From NCBI RefSeq assembly GCF_964253035.1, contig NZ_CAXUQL020000001.1, positions 1,860,001 to 1,924,000 of the forward strand: a stretch of 64,000 bases of DNA, in the 5' to 3' direction. The notes beneath the pieces are model-generated. The model had not been told where the DNA came from. It ran no database searches and was given only the letters and a program-made list of their open reading frames with translations. The translations under genes were made by a program, and so were the position numbers. Shown here piece after piece: positions 8,876 through 16,225 of this stretch. Position 1 is the stretch's first letter. Every line of letters begins with the position of its first letter. The stretch comes from Pseudorhodoferax sp032153935. GTDB taxonomy: Bacteria > Pseudomonadota > Gammaproteobacteria > Burkholderiales > Burkholderiaceae_C.

Positions 8876-8892
8876 TTGAGAAGCATTCTCAA
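8876..8892. promoter_or_regulatory. Fur-box-like inverted repeat upstream of TonB receptor
   Basis: TTGAGAAGCATTCTCAA, a 7-3-7 inverted repeat. Read as 7-1-7 (TGAGAAG-C-ATTCTCA) it differs from the Fur consensus TGATAAT-N-ATTATCA at three positions. It ends 60 bp upstream of the receptor ATG, a good place for iron-dependent repression of the receptor and of the overlapping reductase gene. Confidence 0.7.
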
Positions 8893-8952
8893 CTGTGGGC
8901 CGACAATCCAGCCATTTCCGCCACCGGGCACCGCGCCTCTTTCCGACCGACC

Positions 8953-11052
8953 ATGCGAAGAATCCTCCCTGCCGCGTCCGCCGCCGTCGCGCTCGCGCTG
9001 CCCTGGTCCGTCCAGGCCCAGACCTCCACCCTGGACACCGTGGACGTGCGCGCCGAGCGCAGCCGCGGCTTCGTGCCCAATACCGTGGAGGCCGGCACCT
9101 TCCGTGGCGCCGACATCATGGACGTGCCGGCCACGGTGAACGCCATCACCAGCGCCGTGATCGAACTGCAGGACGCAGACAGCCTCTACGACGTGGTGCG
9201 CAACACCGCCGGCGTGACGCGCCAGCAGAACGGCGGCGAGACCTTCGACCAGCTCGTGATCCGCGGCATCGGCGTGGAGAACCGCACCAACTACCGTCTC
9301 AACGGCTCGCTGGCGATCCCCAACATCTCCGAGATCCCGATGGAGAACAAGGAGCGCGTGGAGGTGCTCAAGGGCGCCTCGGCGCTGTACTACGGCTTCA
9401 CCTCGCCGGCCGGCGTGGTCAACTTCGTGACCAAGCGTGCCGGTGCCACGCCGGTGGCCACCATCGGCATGCGGGCGGACAACCGCGGCGGCCTGCAGGG
9501 CCTGGTCGACGTGGGCCGCCAGTTCGGCGACGAGAACCAGTACGGCCTGCGCGTCAACGCGGCGGGCGGCCGGATCGGTTCGGCCATGGACGGCGTGGAC
9601 GGCAACCGCCAGGCCTATTCGGCCGCGTTCGACTGGCGCGTCAGTTCGCGGCTCGTGCTGAAGGCCGACCTCGAGCGCTACCACCGCTCCATCGTGGAAC
9701 AGGCCGGCATCGCACGGCTGGCTGCGGTGGGCGGCGTGATCGCGCTGCCGGCCGTGCCGGACCCGACCAAGCTGCTGGGCCCGAGCTGGGCGAACTTCGA
9801 CGCCACCGTCACCAACATGCAGCTGCGTGCCGACTATTCGATCAGCGACAGCTGGGCGCTGCTGCTGGAGGCCGGCCGCTCCGAGGGCGAACGCGACCGG
9901 CGCCTGGCCAGCTTCAGCAACTACAACGTGGCGACCGGCGCCGGCCGCATCACCGGCAACGTGCAGCACCTGGAGCAGAGCTCGCAGCTGCTGCGCGGCG
10001 AACTGTTCGGCAGCTTCGCCGCGGGCGGCGTGCAGCACGAGCTGACGCTCGGCGTGGCGCAGAACCGCCGCACGCAGGACCCGGTCTACAGCCGCAACTA
10101 CGGCGGCGCCAGCGTCACGCAGAACCTGTACAACCCCGTCGCGATCGGCGCGCTGGCGGTGGGCAACCTGCCGGCGCAGCCCACGGCCGGCAGCCAGGAC
10201 ACCACCGACCTGGGCCTGTACGCGCTGGACCGCATCGTGCTGTCGCCGCAGTGGCAGGTCGTTGCCGGCCTGCGCCACACGCGCTACGAGAGCACGCAGG
10301 GCGCGAGCAGCACCGTGCCGCAGATCGACTACAACGTGCGCAAGACCACGCCGCTGGCCGCCGTCACCTACAAGTTCACGCCGCAGCTGGCCGTCTATGT
10401 GTCGTACGCCAGGGGCGTGGAAGAGGGCGACGCAGCACCCGCCGGCACCACCAACCAGAACGAACGCCTGGCGCCGGGTGTCAGCAAGCAGAAGGAGCTC
10501 GGCATGCGCTGGCAGGCGCCGAGCGGCACGCTGCTGTCGGCCGCGCTGTTCGACCTGCAGCGCCCGGGCGCCTACACCGACGCTGCGAACACCTTCGTCG
10601 GCAGCGGCCGCGTGGCAGTGCGCGGGCTGGAGCTGTCGGCCCAGGGCCAATTGACGCGCGCGCTGGCCTGGCAGGTCTCGGCCACGGCGCTCGATGCCGA
10701 GTTCAAGGGCATCAACGCTCAGTACAACGGCAAGACGCCCGAGAACACCGCCAAGCGCACCGCCAGTGCCTTCCTCTCTTACGACATCGCAGCGCTGCCA
10801 GGCCTGTCGGTCAACGGCGGCGCGTTCTACACCGGACGCCGGCCGGTGGACGACCTGGACCAGGCTGACATCGGGGGCGTGACCGTGTTCGACGCCGGCA
10901 TGCGCTACGTGACGCGCGTGCTGGGCAAGCGCACGCAGTGGCAGCTCAACCTGGAGAACCTGGCCGACAAACGCTACTGGGCCGCCGCCGGCACGCGGCT
11001 GGCCGTGGGCGCGCCGCGCACAGTGAAGGCCGTCGTCAAGGTCGACCTTTGA
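8953..11052 (+). CDS. TonB-dependent siderophore receptor
   Basis: Outer-membrane gated transporter for a ferric siderophore, ligand unknown. The 699-residue precursor has a signal peptide (cleavage after WSVQA near residue 22), a TonB-box-like DTVDVRAE, a plug domain (about 45-160) with QLVIRGIG and VEVLKGASALYYG, and a C-terminal 22-strand barrel with YWAAAGTR and a hydrophobic final strand. There is no N-terminal signalling (STN) domain, so no sigma/anti-sigma control is expected. The ATG at 8953 was chosen because the signal peptide starts there; the open frame extends far upstream without coding character. A Fur-type dyad lies upstream and the following reductase gene overlaps its stop codon. 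Confidence 0.92.
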   Translation: MRRILPAASAAVALALPWSVQAQTSTLDTVDVRAERSRGFVPNTVEAGTFRGADIMDVPATVNAITSAVIELQDADSLYDVVRNTAGVTRQQNGGETFDQLVIRGIGVENRTNYRLNGSLAIPNISEIPMENKERVEVLKGASALYYGFTSPAGVVNFVTKRAGATPVATIGMRADNRGGLQGLVDVGRQFGDENQYGLRVNAAGGRIGSAMDGVDGNRQAYSAAFDWRVSSRLVLKADLERYHRSIVEQAGIARLAAVGGVIALPAVPDPTKLLGPSWANFDATVTNMQLRADYSISDSWALLLEAGRSEGERDRRLASFSNYNVATGAGRITGNVQHLEQSSQLLRGELFGSFAAGGVQHELTLGVAQNRRTQDPVYSRNYGGASVTQNLYNPVAIGALAVGNLPAQPTAGSQDTTDLGLYALDRIVLSPQWQVVAGLRHTRYESTQGASSTVPQIDYNVRKTTPLAAVTYKFTPQLAVYVSYARGVEEGDAAPAGTTNQNERLAPGVSKQKELGMRWQAPSGTLLSAALFDLQRPGAYTDAANTFVGSGRVAVRGLELSAQGQLTRALAWQVSATALDAEFKGINAQYNGKTPENTAKRTASAFLSYDIAALPGLSVNGGAFYTGRRPVDDLDQADIGGVTVFDAGMRYVTRVLGKRTQWQLNLENLADKRYWAAAGTRLAVGAPRTVKAVVKVDL

Positions 11053-13463
11053 CACTGCGCCCGCTGCGCTGGTGGCTGACGCAGCTGCACTGGCTGCTGG
11101 GCATCACCGCCGGCACGGTGCTGGTGCTGGTCGGCCTGACGGGCGCGCTGATGGCTTTGCGCGCCGAGATCGTCGAGGCGCTGCATCCCCAGCTGTTCCA
11201 GCGCGCAGCGCCCACGCCGCAGGCGCAGCCGCTGGCACCCGCCGAGCTGGTGGCGCGCCTGCAGGCGGCCGGCAGCGCGCGCGTGCAGACGCTCACCTTG
11301 CATGCGGCGCCCGGCCGGCCCGTGCGCGTGGGCTTTGCGCCCGCGCCGGGCGCGCGCCGTGGCGCGCAGCACTGGGCCGACCCGTGGACGGCCGAGCTGC
11401 TGCCCGAGCCGCGTGCCGATGCGCTGTTCGAGCCTGTCGAGGAGCTGCACCGCTGGCTGCTGCTGCCGCGCGAGGCCGGCAAGCTCGTCACCGGCACGCT
11501 GGCCGCGGCGCTGCTGTTGCTGGCGCTGAGCGGCCTGGTCCTGCGCTGGCCGCGGCGGCCGCTGGATTGGCGCGCCTGGCTGCGGCTGGACTGGCGGCTG
11601 CGCGGCCGCGCCTTCCTTTGGAACCTGCACGCCGTGGCCGGCACGCTGGCGCTGCTGTGCTACCTGGTCTCGGGCCTGACGGGCGTGTACTGGGGCTTCG
11701 CGGTGGTGCGCACGGCCATCGACGCTGCCGCCGGCGAAGGCCAGGCGGCACGCGCCGAGCGCACCGGGCGCGGCGCGGATGCCGCAGCTGCCGCAGCCGC
11801 GCAGCCGCCCGACCTCGGCCGGCTGTGGCAGGGCTTCCTGCAGGCCAGTGGTGGCGACTGGAGCCAGGTCACGCTGCGCCTGCCGGCACGCGCGGCGCCG
11901 CGCGTGGAGCTCACCTACCTGCGCGCCGTGCCCGAGCACGACCGTGCCCGCAACCGCCTCTACCTGGACGCCGCCACCGGCGCGGCGGCCGAGCACCGGC
12001 GCTATGCCGAGCTGCCGGTCGCCAACCGGTTGCTCAACAGCGTCTATCCGCTGCACACCGGCAGCTACTGGGGCTGGCCGGGCCGTGTGGCGATGGCGCT
12101 GGCCGCGGCCGCGCTGGCGCTGTTCGCGGTCACCGGCTGGTTGCTGTACCTGGACCGGCGCCGCGCCCAGGCGGCCGTGCGCGCCGAGCGGCGGCGCCTG
12201 GGCCCCGGGCCCACGGGGGGCGCTGACGGCGGCGCCGATGGAGAGGGCGTGCTGGTGGCCTACGCCAGCCAGACCGGCCGTGCCGAGCGCATTGCCTGGC
12301 AAACGGCTGCCGCCCTGCGCGAGGCCGGCCTGGCCGCCCAGGTGCGCTCGTTGGCCGCGCTGGCACCTGCCGAACTGCTGCGCCATCCGCGCCTGCTGCT
12401 GGTGGCCAGCAGCTTCGGCGAAGGCGAGCCGCCCGACGCCGTGCGCGGCTTCGCCCAGCGCCTGGCGCAACTGGCAGCGCCGCTGCAGGCGGGGCCGGCC
12501 TACGGCCTGCTGGCGCTGGGCAACCAGCAGTACCCCGCCTTCTGCGGCTTCGGCCGTGCGCTGGATGGGCAGCTGCGGCGGCTCGGCGCGCAGGCCCTGT
12601 TCGCGCCGGTGGAGATGGACGATGGCGATGCCGGCGCGCTGGCCCGCTGGCGCCAGAGCGTGGGCACCGCCTTCGGCCGCGTGCTCGGCGGGCTGGCCAT
12701 GGCGGACGAGGCGCCGTGGCTGGCCGCCACGCTGGCCGACCGCCGCCTGCTGAACGCCGGCAGCCAGGGCGGCCCGCTGGTGGAGGTGGCGCTGGCGCTC
12801 CCGCCCGGCACGCACTGGGCGCCGGGGGCACTGGCCGAGGTGCTGGTGGCCGATGGCAGTGCGCCGCGCAGCTACTCGGTGGCCTCGCTGCCCGCCGATG
12901 GCCCGCTGCAACTGCTGGTGCGCCAGCAGCAGCGCGCCGACGGCAGCCTGGGCCTGGCCTCGGGCTGGCTGACGCAGGCCGCGCCCCTTGGCGCGCAGGT
13001 GCGGCTGTGCCTGCTGGTCAACCCGGGTTTCGCGCTGGTGGAGGACGCGCGGCCCTGCATCTTCATCGGCAACGGCTCGGGCTATGCCGGCCTGCGCGCG
13101 CACCTGCGCGAACGCGTGCGGCGCGGCCACGGCCGCAACTGGCTGCTCTACGGCGAGCGCCAGGCCGCGCACGACGCCTTCGTGCGGCACGACTTGCAGG
13201 CCTGGCAGGCGGCCGGCCTGCTGGCACGGGCCGACCTGGCGTACTCGCGCGATGGCGCCGGCGGGCCACGCTACGTGCAGGACAGCCTGCGCGCGGCCGC
13301 CGGCCTGTTGCGCCAGTGGGTCGACGAGGGGGCGGTGCTCTACGTCTGCGGCAGCCTGGCCGGCATGGCGCAGGGCGTGGACGAGGCGTTGCGCGAGGTG
13401 TTGGGCGCCGCTGTGCCGCAGGCGCTGGCCGCGGCGGGGCGCTACCGGCGGGATGTCTACTGA
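11049..13463 (+). CDS. PepSY membrane / flavodoxin / NADPH reductase fusion, probable ferric-siderophore reductase
   Basis: 804-residue fusion. The N-terminal half (about 1-375) is a PepSY-associated transmembrane unit: a first helix (TQLHWLLGITAGTVLVLV), a second pair around residue 150-210, and a last helix near 345-370. The C-terminal half is a flavodoxin domain (about 398-545, YASQTGRAERIA as FMN phosphate loop) followed by a ferredoxin-NADP-reductase-like module (about 595-804) with RSYSVASLP for FAD and FIGNGSGYAG plus YVCGSLAGMA for NADPH, as in sulfite reductase alpha subunits. It would carry electrons from NADPH across the inner membrane. TTG at 11049 overlaps the receptor stop (TTGA), implying tight coupling; a role in reducing iron delivered by that receptor follows from context. 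Confidence 0.85.
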   Translation: MTLRPLRWWLTQLHWLLGITAGTVLVLVGLTGALMALRAEIVEALHPQLFQRAAPTPQAQPLAPAELVARLQAAGSARVQTLTLHAAPGRPVRVGFAPAPGARRGAQHWADPWTAELLPEPRADALFEPVEELHRWLLLPREAGKLVTGTLAAALLLLALSGLVLRWPRRPLDWRAWLRLDWRLRGRAFLWNLHAVAGTLALLCYLVSGLTGVYWGFAVVRTAIDAAAGEGQAARAERTGRGADAAAAAAAQPPDLGRLWQGFLQASGGDWSQVTLRLPARAAPRVELTYLRAVPEHDRARNRLYLDAATGAAAEHRRYAELPVANRLLNSVYPLHTGSYWGWPGRVAMALAAAALALFAVTGWLLYLDRRRAQAAVRAERRRLGPGPTGGADGGADGEGVLVAYASQTGRAERIAWQTAAALREAGLAAQVRSLAALAPAELLRHPRLLLVASSFGEGEPPDAVRGFAQRLAQLAAPLQAGPAYGLLALGNQQYPAFCGFGRALDGQLRRLGAQALFAPVEMDDGDAGALARWRQSVGTAFGRVLGGLAMADEAPWLAATLADRRLLNAGSQGGPLVEVALALPPGTHWAPGALAEVLVADGSAPRSYSVASLPADGPLQLLVRQQQRADGSLGLASGWLTQAAPLGAQVRLCLLVNPGFALVEDARPCIFIGNGSGYAGLRAHLRERVRRGHGRNWLLYGERQAAHDAFVRHDLQAWQAAGLLARADLAYSRDGAGGPRYVQDSLRAAAGLLRQWVDEGAVLYVCGSLAGMAQGVDEALREVLGAAVPQALAAAGRYRRDVY

Positions 13464-13930
13464 GACTGGCCGCTCGCCGCCTCTTTGGCGTGCAGCTTGG
13501 CCGCGATGTATTCGCCGTGCGTGACATGCAGCAGGTCGGCGATCTTCAGGATGGTGTGGTTCTCGTGCGCGGCCACGTGCAGGTCGGCATAGGCCACCGT
13601 CCACAGGGCCTCGACCAGCGCGATCTTCTGCGGCTGCGTGAAGCGCTCGTTGAGCAGGCTCGTGAAGCGGTGGTAGTCGTACAGCGCCTGGGCCTCGGCC
13701 TGCGCCAGCTCCAGCAGGCGCTCGAGTTCGTCGTCGGTCAGGTCGAACTTGCGGCGCAGCGCCGTCAGCACGGCGGCGCGCTCGGCCGGGCCGGAGCCAG
13801 GCTCGGCCCGCATGACTTCCACGAGCAGCACGGCCACGGCCAGTTGCTGGGTGTGCGCCCGCTGCGCGAGCGACTGGCCGGCGGCAGGGGCGATGAAGGC
13901 GTCGAAGAGTTCCTTGAGGGTGCGCAGCAT
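13457..13930 (-). CDS. TerB-like (tellurite-resistance fold) protein
   Basis: 157-residue all-helical protein with the pattern of the TerB family: an acidic, Leu-rich central part with KFDLTDDELERLL and TQPQKIALVEALWTVAYADL, then HENHTILKIADLLHV, the DG/H-E-rich motif region that corresponds to the metal-binding helices of TerB. Cytoplasmic, no signal peptide. Family members are linked to tellurite and stress phenotypes, but single TerB genes outside a ter operon have no settled role. The stop codon overlaps the convergent reductase gene by 7 bp. It is last of four minus-strand genes, 41 bp after the LOG-like gene. Confidence 0.82.
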   Translation of the reverse strand: MLRTLKELFDAFIAPAAGQSLAQRAHTQQLAVAVLLVEVMRAEPGSGPAERAAVLTALRRKFDLTDDELERLLELAQAEAQALYDYHRFTSLLNERFTQPQKIALVEALWTVAYADLHVAAHENHTILKIADLLHVTHGEYIAAKLHAKEAASGQSQ

Positions 13931-13971
13931 GCGGGGCTTCGGTATGGCGGTGGACGGTGGACCCGCGCCGG

Positions 13972-14514
13972 CTATCCCGGGTTCCCGGGGGATGGCGCGA
14001 GGCCGAGCTGGCGCAGCTGGCGCTCCAGCGCCGCCACCGAGTCCCAGGGCAGGATGGGCGCGTTGCCGCGCTCGTCCGGCGGGTTGGCCAGCAGCCCGTC
14101 GGACCAGCCGCCGCAGCCCGTCAGCGGCAGCAGCGGCCGGTGGTGCAGCCAGGCCAGGCAGACCTCGGAGATGGTGCCGGCGCGCCCGCCGATGACCAGG
14201 CAGGCGTCGCCCGCCAGCGCCATCAGCAGGTTGCGCGCATCGCCCATGCCGCAGGGGATGACCACCGTGGCGGGCCAGTCGGGCGCCGGCATCTCGCCCG
14301 GCGGCACGATGCTGAGGACCAGGCCGCCCGCGGCCAGGGCCTCCTGCGCGGCCACGCGCGTGGCCGGGCTGCCGCAACCGCTGACCAGTGTGATGCCCAG
14401 CTGCGCCAGCAGGCGGCCGGCCGCGGCGGCCAGGTCGTAGGCCGCGCTGCCGGGTTCTGCGCTGCCCAGCACGCAGACCTGCGGGCGGCGCAGGGTGGAG
14501 GGTGTCCATGCCAT
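13972..14514 (-). CDS. LOG/TIGR00725-type Rossmann protein
   Basis: 180-residue protein of the LOG / molybdenum-cofactor-carrier-like / DprA-like Rossmann superfamily. It shows VCVLGSAEP at the first strand, a Gly-rich VSGCGSP turn, and IGGRAGTISEVCLAW, the counterpart of the GGxGTxxE nucleotide-phosphate motif of LOG proteins with the Glu kept. LOG enzymes release cytokinin-type bases from nucleoside monophosphates; the TIGR00725 branch has no proven function, so none is assigned. The ATG at 14514 is followed two codons later by a second candidate in another frame, which is not used. It lies 25 bp after the GDSL hydrolase gene. Confidence 0.8.
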   Translation of the reverse strand: MAWTPSTLRRPQVCVLGSAEPGSAAYDLAAAAGRLLAQLGITLVSGCGSPATRVAAQEALAAGGLVLSIVPPGEMPAPDWPATVVIPCGMGDARNLLMALAGDACLVIGGRAGTISEVCLAWLHHRPLLPLTGCGGWSDGLLANPPDERGNAPILPWDSVAALERQLRQLGLAPSPGNPG

Positions 14515-14539
14515 CGAGAAAGCTCCTTCGAAGTGATCT

Positions 14540-15265
14540 TCAGCGGCGCGCCGCGAGCAGCGCGAACGCGTGTTCTGCGACCCGTGCCGCCCATTGGCGG
14601 TACTGGTCCGGGCCAGGGTGGAAACCGTCGCGGGCCATGTCGCGCGCCGCGCCGGCCCATTGCAGCGGCAGATGGGTGCAATCGGGCCGGGCATCGATCC
14701 ATTGCCGCAGGCTGGCGTCCAGCCGGCGCGCGCAGCCACCCAGGTACCAGCGCAGGGGCTGGGGCACGGCCGGCGCGACGTGCAGGGGCGGCACGCCGTT
14801 GACCACGGCCGCCGCCGCGCCCGTCCGGTCCCGTACCGCCTGCAGCAGCGCAGCGTAGTCGGCCAGGAACTGGCGCGGCGTGCGCTGCGCGGTCACGTCG
14901 TTCACGCCCAGGGCCGTGACCAGCAGGTCGGCAGGCTGCAGCGTGCCGTGCGCCAGCAGCAGGGCCAGCGCCTCCTGGGTGTTGACGCCGGAGCGCGCCA
15001 CGAGCTGCCACTGCACCGGCGTGCCGGTGCGCTCCGACAGCAGGGCCGCGGTGGGCGCCGCGAGCGCGCCGTCCTGGTGGTCCACGCCCACGCCCGCGGC
15101 CGAGGAGTCGCCCACGAACAGCAGCCGCACCGGGCTGCCGGGGTGGTGGGCGCCAGCCGTGCCGCTGCGCGGCCCGCTGGCTTCGGGCAAGCGCAGCGCC
15201 CGGCTGCGCACGCTGCGGCCCTGCAGCAGCAACACGGGCCCCAGGGCGATCTTGGCGGCGAGCAT
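14540..15265 (-). CDS. SGNH/GDSL-family hydrolase
   Basis: 241-residue serine esterase of the SGNH superfamily. Block I is LLFVGDSSAAGVG (nucleophile Ser, about residue 53), block III TALGVNDV (the Asn of the oxyanion hole) and block V DGFHPGPDQY with the catalytic Asp/His pair. The N-terminus MLAAKIALGPVLLLQG is one hydrophobic helix that could be an uncleaved anchor or signal peptide, so the enzyme may act at the membrane or periplasm, as in TesA-like lipases and acyl-ester hydrolases. Substrate cannot be told. It starts 23 bp after the RpiR-family gene, on the same strand. Confidence 0.88.
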   Translation of the reverse strand: MLAAKIALGPVLLLQGRSVRSRALRLPEASGPRSGTAGAHHPGSPVRLLFVGDSSAAGVGVDHQDGALAAPTAALLSERTGTPVQWQLVARSGVNTQEALALLLAHGTLQPADLLVTALGVNDVTAQRTPRQFLADYAALLQAVRDRTGAAAAVVNGVPPLHVAPAVPQPLRWYLGGCARRLDASLRQWIDARPDCTHLPLQWAGAARDMARDGFHPGPDQYRQWAARVAEHAFALLAARR

Positions 15266-15288
15266 GGTGCGTCTGGCGGCCGTGGTCC

Positions 15289-16161
15289 TCAGCCGCCGGC
15301 CCGCTGCCCGTAGGCCAGCTCCATGCGCCAGGCCAGGCCCAGGAACAGCGACTGCGCCAGGCACAGCGTGCTGGTCAGCGAGCGAAAGCCGAAGGTGGCG
15401 CCGTCCTGCGCCAGCAGCACCGCGTCGGCGCGCTGGGCCAGCGGGCTGAGCCGGCTGTCGGTCAGCGCCAGCACCTTGGCGCCGCGTGCCGCGGCGGCCT
15501 CCACCACCTGCAGGGTTTCGGCGGCATAGGGCGCGAACGACACCGCCACCAGCACGTCGCCCGCGGCCAGCGCGCGCAGCTGGCCCTCCTGCATGTGGCC
15601 CAGGCCGTGCAGCCAGTGCACGGGCTTCTCGGTGTGCTGCAAGGCATAGGCCAGGTAGGCGCCGACCGGGAAAGCGCGGCGCGAGGCCACCAGCCACAGC
15701 GCGGGCGCCTGGGCCATCAAGTCCACGGCGGCGTCGAAATCGCCCTCGGGCAGGGCCTGCTGCAGCGCCTGCAGGCTGGCGATGCTGCCGCCGATCACCT
15801 CGTGCGCGATCTGCGCGGGCGAGCCCGCACCGGCCAGCGCCCGCACGCGCTGCTGGTAGCCGCCCTCGGGCGCGAGCTGGCGCGCCGCGCCGGCGCGGAA
15901 CAGCGCCTGCATCTCCGAATAGCCGGCCAGGCCGAAATGCTTGGCGAAGCGCACCACGGCCGAAGGCTGCACCTCGCACTGGCGCGCAGTCTCCTGGATG
16001 CCGTCCAGCGCGAGCCGGTCGCGCTGCGCCTCCACATGGCGCGCGATGGCCTTGAGCTGGCGCGACAGCGGCTCGTAGCCCGCGCGCACCGCGGCCAGGA
16101 AGGCGTCGGCATCGGCGTACGGCGCCTGCGTCACGGCTGGAACTGGATTTCTATTTTTCAA
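15289..16161 (-). CDS. RpiR/MurR-family transcriptional regulator, probable inositol regulator (IolR-like)
   Basis: 290-residue regulator with an N-terminal RpiR-type helix-turn-helix (about 30-100; ETARQCEVQPSAVVRFAKHFGLAGYSEMQ) and a C-terminal SIS sugar-phosphate-binding domain (about 130-270; VASRRAFPVGAYLAYAL, VLVAVSFAPYAAET, VLALTDSRLSPLA). It diverges from iolC-iolB, the usual arrangement of IolR in proteobacteria, where inositol-pathway intermediates relieve repression. The start is uncertain: TTG at 16161 gives the full reading frame but has a weak RBS; GTG at 16134 is the alternative. A GGAA-N6-TTCT element lies directly upstream. Confidence 0.88.
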   Translation of the reverse strand: MKNRNPVPAVTQAPYADADAFLAAVRAGYEPLSRQLKAIARHVEAQRDRLALDGIQETARQCEVQPSAVVRFAKHFGLAGYSEMQALFRAGAARQLAPEGGYQQRVRALAGAGSPAQIAHEVIGGSIASLQALQQALPEGDFDAAVDLMAQAPALWLVASRRAFPVGAYLAYALQHTEKPVHWLHGLGHMQEGQLRALAAGDVLVAVSFAPYAAETLQVVEAAAARGAKVLALTDSRLSPLAQRADAVLLAQDGATFGFRSLTSTLCLAQSLFLGLAWRMELAYGQRAGG

Positions 16162-16167
16162 AGTATT

Positions 16168-16181
16168 GGAAATTTATTTCT
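16168..16181. promoter_or_regulatory. Candidate RpiR/IolR operator
   Basis: GGAAATTTATTTCT in the AT-rich 64-bp gap between the RpiR-type gene and iolC. IolR of alphaproteobacteria recognises GGAA-N6-TTCC; this site fits with one mismatch in the last base and has a GAAAT/ATTTC inverted repeat. Placement between divergent promoters fits repression of both; not proven. Confidence 0.45.
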
Positions 16182-16225
16182 AATCACGATACCATGGCGC
16201 CATTCCAACGGAGACCCTGGTTCCG

